The notes below the pieces were generated by a model. It had not been told where the DNA came from and searched no databases. It was given only the letters and a program-made list of their open reading frames with translations. A program made the position numbers and the translations under genes. 64,000 bases of DNA from the NCBI RefSeq assembly GCF_030915465.1, contig NZ_CP133267.1, forward strand, positions 4,639,001 to 4,703,000, read 5' to 3'. Position 1 is the stretch's first letter; the number at the start of each line of letters is the position of its first letter. Of this stretch, positions 9,246-19,606 are shown in pieces. Origin of the DNA: Neobacillus sp. PS3-34. GTDB taxonomy: Bacteria; Bacillota; Bacilli; Bacillales; Cytobacillaceae.

Positions 9246-10055
9246 CTATATTTCGATCATTTTTCCGTCATAGGCCACTTCAATTCCAAGTGGTTTAAAA
9301 ATATCCTCCAAATCCTGGTGCTGAAGGCCAATATTGTGTGAAAAATGAGTAACGATTATTTTTCCTTCTTTTTTCAAAATATTTTCTTGTAAAAACAGAC
9401 CCTGCATTTCCTTCACCGCTTCGATATTTAAATGGTTATGGCGGACTGGAAAATGCCCATTTGTGCAATCCAGAATGATCAGGTCCATTTGTTTCCCCTT
9501 TAGCCATTCCCATGTTTCATGGGGGAACCAGCCGGTATCATGGCCATAAAGAAATGACTTTTCATTCTTCTCAATGGCAAAAATCATGCACGATTCCTGT
9601 TTATTATGATCCGCCAGCAGTGGAGTGACCTTATAATTGCTCACCTCATATGTTCGATAAGCGTGAGTATGATGATAAATTATATGCCCATCCGTATTTC
9701 CAATCCGATTTCGGCAAAGGAAGATAGGTAAATCGTGGCCATAAACATGTAATGGATGATCAAATCCATGTGCATAGATTGGCAGCCTCATACTTAGATC
9801 TTCAGGATAAAGATGATCCGAGTGGGTATGAGTAATCAATAGATCAGTTATCTTTGACAGGTCGATTCCATCTCTTAAGACATGTAAATTGGTATCAGGA
9901 GGGAAATCAATTTTCAAGATATCGTCAATAATGGCGGAGGTTCTGGTTCGAATATTTTTCCCTCCTAGTATCCTGGCTTTTTTGCAATGCTCACATTGAC
10001 AAAAGATTCCTGGAAACCCTTCAGCAGCAGATGTGCCTAACAGGTGAATTTTCAT
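9246..10055 (-). CDS. PhnP-like MBL-fold metallo-hydrolase
   Basis: A 269-residue metallo-beta-lactamase-fold hydrolase. The start is set at 10055 because GGAAG lies 8 nt before that ATG; the frame runs further upstream without a start site. LGTSAAEGFPG opens the protein, followed by C19, C21 and C24, the zinc-finger-like insert seen in PhnP; THTHSDH at 75-81 is the MBL metal motif. PhnP is a cyclic phosphodiesterase acting on ribosyl cyclic phosphates. Here there are no phosphonate genes, so a phosphodiesterase step on a sugar intermediate is only an inference. It starts 26 bp after the GNAT gene. Confidence 0.85.
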   Translation of the reverse strand: MKIHLLGTSAAEGFPGIFCQCEHCKKARILGGKNIRTRTSAIIDDILKIDFPPDTNLHVLRDGIDLSKITDLLITHTHSDHLYPEDLSMRLPIYAHGFDHPLHVYGHDLPIFLCRNRIGNTDGHIIYHHTHAYRTYEVSNYKVTPLLADHNKQESCMIFAIEKNEKSFLYGHDTGWFPHETWEWLKGKQMDLIILDCTNGHFPVRHNHLNIEAVKEMQGLFLQENILKKEGKIIVTHFSHNIGLQHQDLEDIFKPLGIEVAYDGKMIEI

Positions 10056-10081
10056 ACCTGATACTTCCTTTCTTAATGTAT

Positions 10082-11194
10082 TTAAACAAAGTGCAATCCA
10101 TCCGTTCTCGGAAATGGTATTGGAAAAACGTCTTGCAGCCATTGTGGAATTTGATCATGCATTTTTGAATCAAAAAGGAGTGATATGAATGATTCTATGT
10201 CAAAAACAATTCTATCCCCTCCAAATTTTATCTCCACTTCCTGATCTATTACAGCTACATTAAGAAGCTTGCCTTTCTCTTCGAAATAAGGATGTAGCTG
10301 TTCAAATAGTCTACCAGCACTCAGAATTTTTACTGTTCCCATATTTCTGACTTTTTGTTTCACGACATGCCTTGAGTAATGTGACCATTGTTGATGCTCT
10401 GGTACTGGAATATGAATTTCTATATGTTCCAGCTTGTTTATTTTTAGTGCTTCGGACAACAAATAAAAGACATTCTCCGGAGTCCCTCCCCACTGAATTA
10501 CCTTTCCCTCCCTTTTTTTAGAGGGTTGAATCGGAGCACCATAAACAATAAAACTATCAATCTTATTTTCTTGCTCAGATACCAATATTTCTTGAGAAAA
10601 ATGGATGCAGCTGGCCAAGGATTCCGCCTGTAATAGCATTTGTACATTTGATAATGAGCTCTCATAAAAAGCCTTACCTGAATTTAATAGTTCATTTAAT
10701 TGATATAGGTCTGAATGTTTGTATTTTCGAATCCTTTTATCTGTAATGGCGGCTTCCCTTATGGAAAGTTTTGGATCCTTAAACCTAACTAAAAAAAATG
10801 TACCGAAGGGACGACAACCAGCCCTTGCGTATAGAGACCTTTCCCCGGATACAAGCATTAAGGAAGCTCTTGCGTCGTTTGCCTGTTTGATTACTTCATT
10901 TAATAATCTGCTGGCATAACCCATGCCTGTATGTTCTGGAACGGTACAAACAGAACCTATGGAAATAACAGAGAGAAGTGCTGGGCCCATTTTAATGTTA
11001 GACGGAACACACCCAATAAAAGATACAAGTTCTCCATGGTGAAACATTCCGAATGAGTTTGCAATTTGATGGGGAAGAAAGATGTGCGGGAATGCCTCGC
11101 TCATTGATTTTTCACTATTTTTCCTAAAAACTTTATTTGAAAGCTGAATTGCTTCTGCGGCATCTGACGTATTTAATCTTCTTATTTCAGACAT
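10082..11194 (-). CDS. GNAT-family N-acetyltransferase, two-domain
   Basis: A 370-residue acyltransferase. The N-terminal GNAT domain shows the CoA-binding region VPEHTGMGYASRLLNEVI (about residues 88-105); the longer C-terminal part resembles the Eis-like two-domain arrangement. Start ATG with GGGGGACAGG. Its promoter carries the 18-bp motif shared with the DUF4855 gene, so it is probably under the same regulator. The PhnP-like gene follows closely. The acceptor is unknown; acetylation of an amino sugar would fit the locus (inference). Confidence 0.8.
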   Translation of the reverse strand: MSEIRRLNTSDAAEAIQLSNKVFRKNSEKSMSEAFPHIFLPHQIANSFGMFHHGELVSFIGCVPSNIKMGPALLSVISIGSVCTVPEHTGMGYASRLLNEVIKQANDARASLMLVSGERSLYARAGCRPFGTFFLVRFKDPKLSIREAAITDKRIRKYKHSDLYQLNELLNSGKAFYESSLSNVQMLLQAESLASCIHFSQEILVSEQENKIDSFIVYGAPIQPSKKREGKVIQWGGTPENVFYLLSEALKINKLEHIEIHIPVPEHQQWSHYSRHVVKQKVRNMGTVKILSAGRLFEQLHPYFEEKGKLLNVAVIDQEVEIKFGGDRIVFDIESFISLLFDSKMHDQIPQWLQDVFPIPFPRTDGLHFV

Positions 11195-11282
11195 ACCTGT
11201 CCCCCATTAACATTTTCTAAAACGGTTTCCACCTCAGTGTACTATCAGATCTGAAGGGATTATATAACGGGAAATTGACTTT

Positions 11283-11300
11283 TGTATCCAGTTTTTTGCA
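11283..11300 (-). promoter_or_regulatory. shared 18-bp promoter motif, copy 1 (before GNAT gene)
   Basis: Minus-strand TGCAAAAAACTGGATACA, identical to a second copy at 13936-13953. In both, GTCAA follows after 3 nt and a TATA-type -10 starts 16 nt after the motif. It is probably the binding site of the adjacent AraC-type regulator. Confidence 0.6.
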
Positions 11301-11337
11301 TGGATGTGAAGAATGAAATAATTGGACTGGTTAAAGG

Positions 11338-11371
11338 AAAAACCAACCCTTCAGGCAGAATGGTTGGTTTT
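11338..11371 (-). terminator. terminator of the DUF4855 gene
   Basis: A 10-bp stem (AAAACCAACC with GGTTGGTTTT) with a 13-nt loop ends in T residues on the minus strand, just downstream of the DUF4855 gene's stop. Confidence 0.7.
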
Positions 11372-11378
11372 ACAACTT

Positions 11379-13813
11379 TTATTGGTTATTGATCGTAAAA
11401 TTCCCAGACGTTTTTGCTTTGACTTTAAGGTAATAAACAAAGCTTTCATCATATGGATTGGAGTAATGAATGGTTTCTGCTTCTCCTGCAGGTGTGTATG
11501 AACCAGCTTGTGCACTTCCACTATTGGTGTCGTAATAAAGTTCGAAATCAAAATCTGCATTGCCTTCTGGAACTAAAGAAAGGGTATATGCTTTCTTACC
11601 AGAGATTCTGTACCAAACATCCTGTCCTGGCGTTGAAACTGCTCCGTTTAAACTACCTCCATTCGCTAATTCAATACTATTAATCATCGAAGTCCCGTCT
11701 TCTACTGGTTTAGTGAGGGTGATTTTATATTTAGCAGCTGCATCCCCTTCAACGAAGACCCTTATCATCCCATACGTATCCGATGTTGTCGGATTGCTTA
11801 TTACCATTGATTGTATTTGTGTATATTTTCCATAAGAAAATCCGCTGTGTGGTGTTTGGGTTGGCCTCCAAAGCCTTGTTTCCATTCCAACTGAAGAGCC
11901 CTCAAGAGGTGTCAATGTGATAACCCAGTCTTCTCTTGCTTTTATCGGGAACTTATACCATTGTGTTTTGCTTATTGCTTTTGGAGTAGAATAGACATCT
12001 CCTTCTTTTGCATCGAGTATGGTTGGATTATCCCAGGTGTCTCCAGTTGGTGGAGGAAAGGTCTCATTTGATAGTTCTTTTATTTGATACTGATCTTTAA
12101 TAAACTTGTAAGTTTCATCATATGTTAGGCGAACAACCGGATCTTTAACAATATCCTCTAGAACCGTTCTTGCCCCGAGATAATAGCCAACAATCGTTTG
12201 ATCCAGACCGGAGCGTTTCATCTCGTTTAAATACGCGTAATATTTTCTCATCGCGTAGTCACTATGATAAATCTGGCCATCATAATCAGTTCCCCAGCCA
12301 TTCCAGAGCATGTGGTAATCGCCTTCTACTTCCAAGCCCATCCCGAAACGTTTAGCTGTTTTAACTGCAGATTGAAGGCGGCTTAAATCAACCTCTCCAC
12401 CTTTGGAGGCGTTTCGCCAAAAAAGGTTTGGAAATAATAGTTTGGCTGCATCATAACTGAATCAAAGCCGAGTTCCTTCCAAATGGTCGTTCCATTAGAT
12501 TGAAAAAATGGTATCCAATAAAACTTGTAATCTCTCTCATGCAGCATATTCGCAGTATTTTTTACCAATTGTTCCTCATAGATCGTTTTGTAGCCGATTT
12601 CTTCATGGGTCCAATAAAAGCCTTCCAGTTCAATATTCTGATAGTGTTTTTGTTTAAACTGTTCTTCAACCTGTTCTACGTACCACTCAACAGCTTCGGA
12701 ACGGGCTTCTAGTGCAGCCTTTTCACCGCCAGGCTGGTCAATACTAAAGTTTAACGTTTTTCCATCAACTGTTCCCCAATTGGTTGCCTCTAAAGCCGGA
12801 TACGGAATACCCAATACGACCTTGGTTTTATGCTTGGAATCTCCAAGTATTTGTTTGTTTTCCTTAGTTGATTCCTCAAGAGCATCCAGGTTCACGTCTG
12901 GCTTAAACAATTTATTGATGGCTTCATTCCATAGAGTCTGATCCTTATAATCGTCATATGGATTTCCACCCATTGCAAAAAGAATTGAATTATACATCCA
13001 ATCATCAGATTTACCATTTTTATCCACATGGGTAATCACATGCTTGAAATCCTCTTTATGCCATGTTCCAAGCGGCCCGTTGCCTGTATGATCAGGATAT
13101 AAAAAGGAGAGATACATATCCTTTACTCCGCCAGTTGCCTTATTATCTGGAAGCGGTTCATCTTTTGGAGCCTTTGATTTCTTTAACGTCCCAACTTTTT
13201 TGTCTTTTTTCCCTGCATCTCTTCCAAGCACCGTAATCTCGTCAGCAAAGGAAAACATTCCTACTTCAAACTGAACTTTGACATATCTTGCAGTTACCTT
13301 GATATCATCCACGCTGAATTCTTCTCTCGAAGCCTCCTGGCTGCTTGAATTCCTTGGATAAACAGAGCCTGCATCAAACCACTGATTTCCATCATCTGAA
13401 AGGTAAAAATGAACATAACGGGGAAAATCAATGGCCGCTTCCCTTTGACTCAGAAACCCGCTGTAAATGCTTTGAACAAAAGTAGGTTTTTCAAGATCAA
13501 TCGTAACAGAACGTGCCACTTGCCTTGAGTATCCAACCCAGTTTTTGTCCAGAAAATCCGTACTACTCCCTTTTTTACCATCGGTTAGTTCATATTTGCT
13601 GCCGTTATCTCCTTCCGTTCTAGTTTCATAGCTCATAAGCTGATTGTCTTTCATTTCTTGAGTGACCGTGTATGGTTTTTCTAATGCAACATTTCTAAGA
13701 GAGTCGTTTGGAGAAGGTTTCCCTGCTGCAGATGCATTAATAGATATTAAACTCATCAATACCGTATAGACAATTCCGACCTTAAAACTTTTTGAGAATG
13801 ATGATTGTTTCAT
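11379..13813 (-). pseudogene. secreted DUF4855 protein with discoidin-like and PPC-like domains, frameshifted
   Basis: A secreted protein of about 811 residues if the frame is repaired. From the ATG at 13813 (AAAGGAG 7 nt before) it has a signal peptide ending near ASA-AG, a discoidin/F5-8-like domain (about 40-200), the DUF4855 domain (about 235-620), and one or two PPC-like beta domains at the C-terminus. The frame breaks in a run of six T (minus strand; 12419-12424 on the plus strand); seven T restores the frame, giving FFWRNASKGGEVDLSRLQ across the join. DUF4855 proteins are uncharacterised, but its neighbours suggest glycan binding or cleavage. A second in-frame start (TTG 13846 with AAGGAGGAG) is possible. 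Confidence 0.82.
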
Positions 13814-13868
13814 TAGCCATCTCCTTTTGGAATATTCGGAATTCAAACTATGTACTCCTCCTTATTCT

Positions 13869-13884
13869 TTGTAATCGTTTACAA
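13869..13884 (-). promoter_or_regulatory. CcpA cre site at the DUF4855 promoter
   Basis: TTGTAATCGTTTACAA on the plus strand is a full match to the cre consensus WTGNAANCGNWNNCAW. It lies just downstream of a TATAAT about 55-85 bp before the DUF4855 start, a position expected to block transcription when glucose is present. Confidence 0.7.
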
Positions 13885-13935
13885 CTTAATTATAAAATGT
13901 TGATGATTTTAAACCTATATCGGTTGTTTGACATC

Positions 13936-13953
13936 TGTATCCAGTTTTTTGCA
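13936..13953 (-). promoter_or_regulatory. shared 18-bp promoter motif, copy 2 (before DUF4855 gene)
   Basis: Minus-strand TGCAAAAAACTGGATACA, identical to the copy before the GNAT gene. It lies about 120 bp upstream of the DUF4855 start and next to the YesN-type regulator gene. Confidence 0.6.
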
Positions 13954-14019
13954 GGTTTTAAGAGAGCATTTAGCATGGAGCAAAAATATCCGCCATTTAC
14001 ATAGTGTAAATAGGCCGTT

Positions 14020-14760
14020 TTAAATGCTTTTATTTTCCCGGAATGCTCCGGGGGTCATTCCTGTATTTTTACTAAAAACCTGGACAAAGTGACTCGTGCT
14101 GACATAGCCCAAATTTTCCGCAATATGCTGAACCTTAAAATTGCTTTCAAGGAGTAGCTTCTTTGCCTTGTTGATTTTGATTGAGGTAACATATTTTTTA
14201 AACGAACAGCCCATTTCCTGGTGGAAAAGCCTGCTAAACGCAGAAGAATTCATGTTTACTTTTTCAGCAATGGTCGTAAGTGCACTTCCATTTCCTAAAT
14301 CATCATGGAGAATTTCACATGCCAATTTAATGACATGCTTATTGGATTGAATGTCCAGATCATCACGCCGGTTCGTTTGTTGGACCTTCGTTTCCCTCAA
14401 AGTTTTTATTTCAATAAGAGCCTCAACAATTTCTTCATCCGGGCAGGGCTTTAACAAATAATTGGATGCACCAAATTTAATTGCTTCTCTGGCATATTCA
14501 AAATTGCTATAACCCGATAAAAAAATCACAGGAATATGAATTTTTTCATCCCTTAATGCTTTTAACAGTTCCAATCCTGTTAAATCCGGCATCAAAATAT
14601 CGCTCAATAGAACGTCGGGCTTTAACAAATGGACTAGATCAAGAGCTTCTTTACCTGTCGAAGCCGAACCTAACAGCTTAATGCCATAGTCTTCCCATTG
14701 AATATCTTCAGATAAAGATACTCGAATGTATTGTTCATCGTCTGCAATTAACAGCTTCAT
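14020..14760 (-). CDS. YesN-type response regulator with AraC DNA-binding domain
   Basis: A 246-residue regulator: receiver domain (phospho-acceptor Asp54 in LLSDILMPD, acidic pair DDE near the start) joined to a C-terminal AraC double helix-turn-helix (about 150-240), with a spacer shorter than in many YesN proteins. The ATG shares its A with the kinase stop (TGATG), with AAGGAGG upstream, so the two are coupled. It probably activates the DUF4855, GNAT and importer promoters in response to an extracellular sugar sensed by the kinase. The duplicated 18-bp motif nearby is its best candidate site. Confidence 0.92.
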   Translation of the reverse strand: MKLLIADDEQYIRVSLSEDIQWEDYGIKLLGSASTGKEALDLVHLLKPDVLLSDILMPDLTGLELLKALRDEKIHIPVIFLSGYSNFEYAREAIKFGASNYLLKPCPDEEIVEALIEIKTLRETKVQQTNRRDDLDIQSNKHVIKLACEILHDDLGNGSALTTIAEKVNMNSSAFSRLFHQEMGCSFKKYVTSIKINKAKKLLLESNFKVQHIAENLGYVSTSHFVQVFSKNTGMTPGAFRENKSI

Positions 14761-16589
14761 CAAGGATCCTCCTTTTTAAATCGATAAGTCACAGTCGTAC
14801 CTTTATTCCATTCACTGTCAATGTTGAAATGAAAATGATCTCCATATTTTAATTGAAGTCTTTTATAAATGTTGATAAGTGCATAATTCGTTCCAACCAT
14901 ATTTTCCTGCTCTTCTTTTGGAGCTGCCGTAATTGCATCAGTTTGATGCAAACTATTTTTGATTCGATTCTTCAACTCGTCTAAATTCTCTTTCTTCATT
15001 CCTATTCCATTATCAGAAATCATAATGAGCAAGTCATTCGATAATACTGTGACTGAAATGGAAATGACACCTTGACGAGCTGTTTTCTCAATCCCATGTT
15101 TTACTGAGTTTTCAACTAGCGGCTGGATGATCAATTTAGGAATTTTGTAGTATTGTGCTGCAGGTTCGACATAGGTTTCAAGGACATATTTATTTGGATT
15201 CCTAATATTTAATAGATACATATAATAGGAGATATGCTCCATGGAGTCCATAACCGAGATCATATCGTTACCGTCTGTTAAACTAAATCGAAACAGGCGC
15301 GACATCGATATTAATGCATGTGCAAGGGTAGAATCTACCCTTTTTGCCATGGAATAAAGTGCCCCCAGCGTATTATACAGAAAATGCGGCTGAATTTGAG
15401 AGGTCAAAAAATTTAATTCTGCCTGCTGCTTTGCAATTCTTTCCTCGTAGACTGATCGTATCAGGTACTCCTGCGTTACGGCCATTTGATTAAACCCTTC
15501 GGCTAAAACACCAAATTCATCCTTCTTTTTATAAACCATCCTGACTGATAAATCTCCTTGCTCGATGCTTTTAAAATGATCAAGCATTTGTTTAAGAGGC
15601 TGATGAAATCCTTTCGTTAAAGCTCGGGAACTGTACACGGATAAAAGCAATACAATAAAGAGAAAAGAAAAGATTAGCCAATTTAAAAGTGATAATCCGC
15701 CCATATAATTCTTAATTGGTGCACTTGCCACGATTTTCCAGCCAGTAAGCTCTGATGTCGAATAGGTGATTAAATGATCGTCCTTAAAGGTGTAAGCACC
15801 TTTTTGTTTTGTCTTCCATGGGACTGGATCCGTACCAATTTCAGATCCGATGCTATTTACTAATTTATTGGACTGATTGTATAAAAAGACCGAAGAGTTC
15901 GTTTTACTGGAAACATCATTCAGCAATGAGTCAATCGTAAATTGATGGTAGGTAGTCCCAATAATTACAGGATCCTTATCGGTTCCAACTCCCGGAAGAA
16001 TTCTGATAAAAGTTATATTTTTCGGAGATTCCTTAAGACCAGTCAAATCGATCAAACCCTTGGCTTTCAGAAATTCATTGGTCGGATAGAGCCAGGCTTG
16101 CATATGGCCATGGAGTGGTCTGGCTTGAATCCACTTCAGGGGGGTTTTATCGTTTACTTGATAAAAACCATATTCAGTTGAAAGAACTCTACCCTGCTCA
16201 GGAAGGTAAATCCATATTGACGTGACCCTTGTTTCTGTATTCAAGATTTCGTTAAGCCTTTCAGCGGCTGCACGTGTATTAACGATATTTTCATAGTCAG
16301 CAAGCGTCCCTTGCTGACTTAATATGTATTGGCTAATGACCCGGTCAGATCCAACTGCTGCAGATATCCTGACGGCGCCGCTCAGGACCTCATCGAGCCA
16401 AGAGGTGGAAAGGCCAACCGTTTCAACGATTAAGGTCCCTGCCTTTTCCTTTAAAATGCTTTCAGCCTCCTTCTGATAAATAAGGCAAAATAGCAAGACG
16501 GGTATCAGGACCAACATCGTGTAGGCAATCATCTTCGTTTTAACAGTAAAAGGACGAAGTTTTAAATGAGAAAAAATACCTTTTTTCAT
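14760..16589 (-). CDS. YesM-type sensor histidine kinase
   Basis: A 609-residue membrane sensor kinase. TM1 is at about 20-38, the extracellular sensor at 40-298 and TM2 at 300-320; a HAMP domain follows (about 322-375). The LytS/YesM-type phospho-acceptor is H402 in IQPHFLYNTL, then the N box ENSVKHGIE and G box SDNGIGM of the HATPase. It is paired with the overlapping AraC-type response regulator. Family members of this type control oligosaccharide uptake and degradation genes in Bacilli. Confidence 0.93.
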   Translation of the reverse strand: MKKGIFSHLKLRPFTVKTKMIAYTMLVLIPVLLFCLIYQKEAESILKEKAGTLIVETVGLSTSWLDEVLSGAVRISAAVGSDRVISQYILSQQGTLADYENIVNTRAAAERLNEILNTETRVTSIWIYLPEQGRVLSTEYGFYQVNDKTPLKWIQARPLHGHMQAWLYPTNEFLKAKGLIDLTGLKESPKNITFIRILPGVGTDKDPVIIGTTYHQFTIDSLLNDVSSKTNSSVFLYNQSNKLVNSIGSEIGTDPVPWKTKQKGAYTFKDDHLITYSTSELTGWKIVASAPIKNYMGGLSLLNWLIFSFLFIVLLLSVYSSRALTKGFHQPLKQMLDHFKSIEQGDLSVRMVYKKKDEFGVLAEGFNQMAVTQEYLIRSVYEERIAKQQAELNFLTSQIQPHFLYNTLGALYSMAKRVDSTLAHALISMSRLFRFSLTDGNDMISVMDSMEHISYYMYLLNIRNPNKYVLETYVEPAAQYYKIPKLIIQPLVENSVKHGIEKTARQGVISISVTVLSNDLLIMISDNGIGMKKENLDELKNRIKNSLHQTDAITAAPKEEQENMVGTNYALINIYKRLQLKYGDHFHFNIDSEWNKGTTVTYRFKKEDP

Positions 16590-16615
16590 AAAAACATCGT
16601 CCCTCCATTCTTTGT

Positions 16616-17476
16616 TTAAAATAGTTTACCAACAACAGATTTAGCCGTTTTTTCTATGGCCTTGAAGGATTTTTCGTGATCCCTCATCGCAATTAATGTA
16701 GATAATAAATCCAATACATGAATTTGGGCAATTTTTGATGAAAAAGCACCACCCTGAAAAGGAGTTTCTTTTGCAGCTGCCAGCAGCACTGTATCCGCCG
16801 AAAGTGTAATCGGCGATTTGGCATGGTTGGTCAAGGCTATGATATGGGCACCATTTTCCTTCGCAATTTGAATGGCCTCTACCAGATCTTTTGTACTCCC
16901 AGAAGAAGAAATGCCCATAACGACATCTTCTTTTGTTACAAGTGAAGCATTCATCGCCATAATATGTGCATCGGTTGCCGAATCAGCATGAAAGCCAAGC
17001 CTCATGAATCTGTATTTTGCATCACCGGCCGTAATTCCTGATGACCCGATTCCAAAAAAGTATATTTTCCGCGCCTTGATAAATGCCTCTGTTGCTTTGG
17101 AAAGTGCATTTACAGAAAGAAGGCTTGTTGTATTATTCAGGGCATTTATATTATAAGACGTAATCTTCTGGCAAATGGTTTCAGCCGAATCAGATTCCTG
17201 AATTTCACCATGTACCTGTTCAGCCGGGTTTACAAGATCCTGTGCAATCGATAATTTGAATTCCTGAAATCCTTTGAAGCCCAGCTTACGGCAAAAACGG
17301 ATTACACTTGTTTCACCCACTCCTGCCTTTTCGGCAAGCAGCGTGACCGAAGAATAAATGGTTTCATCCGCATTAGCAAGAACGTATTCCGCCACTTTCT
17401 GCTCCGCCTTTGAGAGCGATAGGTAAATGCTTTTGATCATTACTAGAGTATTAATATTTTGGTCTGTTTCTCTCAT
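16616..17476 (-). CDS. RpiR/MurR-family transcriptional regulator with SIS domain
   Basis: A 286-residue regulator: N-terminal RpiR helix-turn-helix (about 1-77; AGVGETSVIRFCRKLGF) and a C-terminal SIS sugar-phosphate-binding domain (about 120-255; FGIGSSG and ISSSG motifs). Members sense phosphosugars and often control ManNAc, MurNAc or sialic-acid genes. It lies just after the NanE/ROK/Gfo genes and 26 bp before the histidine kinase, so it probably represses the nan-like operon when ManNAc-6-P is absent. Confidence 0.9.
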   Translation of the reverse strand: MRETDQNINTLVMIKSIYLSLSKAEQKVAEYVLANADETIYSSVTLLAEKAGVGETSVIRFCRKLGFKGFQEFKLSIAQDLVNPAEQVHGEIQESDSAETICQKITSYNINALNNTTSLLSVNALSKATEAFIKARKIYFFGIGSSGITAGDAKYRFMRLGFHADSATDAHIMAMNASLVTKEDVVMGISSSGSTKDLVEAIQIAKENGAHIIALTNHAKSPITLSADTVLLAAAKETPFQGGAFSSKIAQIHVLDLLSTLIAMRDHEKSFKAIEKTAKSVVGKLF

Positions 17477-17518
17477 GACGACAACTCCTGAAATTTAAGG
17501 TTACCCACTATTAATCCA

Positions 17519-18606
17519 TTATTTCACAACCGGTTCAACCTGGTTAAAAAAGATCTCTCTTCCTTGTGATGCAGATTCATAAACACCACAAAGGATCTTC
17601 ATGAGCTCCAGCCCATCCTCGACAGGACTGATCAATTCCTTATTTCCATCCGTACAGCAATCCACAAAGTAATCAATTTCATTTTGGAAGGCTTTCACAA
17701 AATCAAAGGAAAGCTTATCAACCTGAGGAGTAATGTTCAAAATCGTATCGTGTTTTTCAGATACGATAAATAGCTCCGGCTCAATTTCAGCTCCACCCTT
17801 TTCCCCAAACAACTGAACGGAGATTTTTTCGCTTTCCTTTGCATGAAGTGTAAAGCTCACATCAACATATAATGATGCACCATTCTCAAAACGGATGAGG
17901 GCGTTTGCCATGTCTTCCACAGTATTTTTAGAAGAATCATAATCTGCCGCTTGGTAAAATGATAGATTTTCAACATGTGCTCTATTTCCAAGCCTGCGAT
18001 AGGTGTTTCCACTGACTGATTTCACTTTAGGCTTGCCCATTAAATACCAGCTTAAATCAATAATATGCACACCAAGGTCGATGAGTGGCCACCACCCGAA
18101 CGCTCTATATCGGAAAACCAGCCACCGGGATTTCCCAATCTCCTTAGGCAGGATGCTTTTGCGTAATAAATCTCACCGAATTCACCGGCATCAATAAATT
18201 TTTTTAACACTCTTGTATTATCAGCGTATCTGCGCACAAATCCTACCTGCAGCACCTTGTTGTTTTTCCGAACCGCTTCTTCAACTAATAACGCCTCTTC
18301 CACTGTTTTACAAAGCGGTTTTTCAACTAACACATTTTTTCCAGCGTTTAAAGCAGCAATAGCAATTTCTGCATGTGAATTGTTCCAGGTGCATATGCTG
18401 ACTGCTTGAATGTCTGCTTTTTCAAGCATTTCCTTATATTCAGTATAAACCGTGGGAATATCATATAATTTGGCTTTTTCTTCTGCGCGTTGTAGATTTA
18501 AGTCGCATACTGCGGTTAGTTCCACCTTAGGATTACTTTTATACGAATTTAAATGCAATGTTGAAATAGAGCCAGCCCCAATAACACCTATTTTCAATTT
18601 TTTCAT
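17519..18606 (-). pseudogene. Gfo/Idh/MocA-family oxidoreductase, frameshifted
   Basis: A dehydrogenase of 362 residues once repaired. Rossmann GAGSIS and EKPLC (about residue 95) lie in the first frame; HIIDLSWYLMG and the substrate domain lie in the second. The break is at 18086-18087, within the active-site GGG stretch: adding one C to minus-strand GGTGGCCACTC restores SGGGPLIDLGVHIIDL, as in its paralogue at 8.1-9.2 kb. The indel lies at a GGCC. The start ATG overlaps the ROK kinase stop by 4 bp (ATGA). Probably functional in the organism; substrate unknown. Confidence 0.85.
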
Positions 18607-19587
18607 TCTATCCCCTCCGAATGCATTAGTTGATTTTTGTAAACAAATGACTGGTAGGCAGCTCCGATTAATCCTGAATCAGACCCAAGCTTGGCCCTGA
18701 AGATATGAACAGGGTCTATCATGGACCGAAGACCAATTCTGGCTACTCTCTCCTTTACAGATGCTAAAATCCATCCTCCGTTCTTCATTACACCACCGCC
18801 AAGAATGAGAGTGGTTGGATTAAAGGTATGGATTAAATTAACGATACCGAAAGACAGAGCATTCAGCATCGTTTCGATTACACTTATCGCCATTTGATTG
18901 CCTTGTTGGTATAATTCGAACACTGATTCACTTGTAACCGTTTCAATAATGATATCCTTACTGATATCGGTATTATTTAGAGCCAACTGTTCCTTCATCA
19001 TTCTAGCTATCCCTGTTCCTGAAGCAAATACCTCCAGGCAGCCTCGAAAACCACAGTTGCACAAAGCGGCCATTCATATCTAAGGATATATGCCCAAGCT
19101 CAGCCGCCGCTCCCCAAGACCCTCGAATAAACTCCCCCCCAGAGATAACAGCACCGCCAACCCCTGTTCCCAGTGCCAGGCAGACGACATCATTTTCTCC
19201 TTGGGCTGCCCCCAGGTATTTTTCAGCTAAAAGGATTACATTCACATCATTGTCCACCCAAACAGGAACATCAAACATATTCTCTATCACCGATTTTAGC
19301 GGTACATTGTTCCAATCCTGAATATTTGTTGTACCAGATAAGACACAGCCCTGTTTAAAATCAATCTGGCCGGCTGTCCCAATGCCTATTCCGATAACCT
19401 TACCCCATTCATTCATTTCAGCTTTTTTCATTAAAGAATGAATTCCTTCTTTAATAATAGAAAGAACTTCATTTCTTCCGCTTCTTGGTGTAAGAAATGA
19501 CGTTTTGAGAAGTATGGTACCAGATTCATCCACAAGGCCAAGTGCAATCTTTGTTCCACCAATATCGATTCCAATGCTAATGGACAT
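18603..19587 (-). pseudogene. nanK: ROK-family sugar kinase, probably N-acetylmannosamine kinase, frameshifted
   Basis: A ROK kinase (327 residues after repair) that phosphorylates a sugar at C6. The ATP motif DIGGTK is at residues 8-13; LGTGVGG and the zinc motif GH...C-x-C-G-x-x-G-C-x-E follow. The frame breaks near 19063-19065: removing one base joins SLDMNGR to LCNCGFRGCLE. The site is 3 nt from a GGCC. It lies 19 bp after NanE, and NanE-NanK adjacency is the usual arrangement, so ManNAc is the likely substrate; glucokinase is the alternative. Confidence 0.8.
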
Positions 19588-19606
19588 ACAATCACCCCTT
19601 ATTCTA

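Noticed and set aside
11215..11232. Possible cre (CTAAAACGGTTTCC) before the GNAT gene
   Set aside because: Several key positions differ from the consensus.
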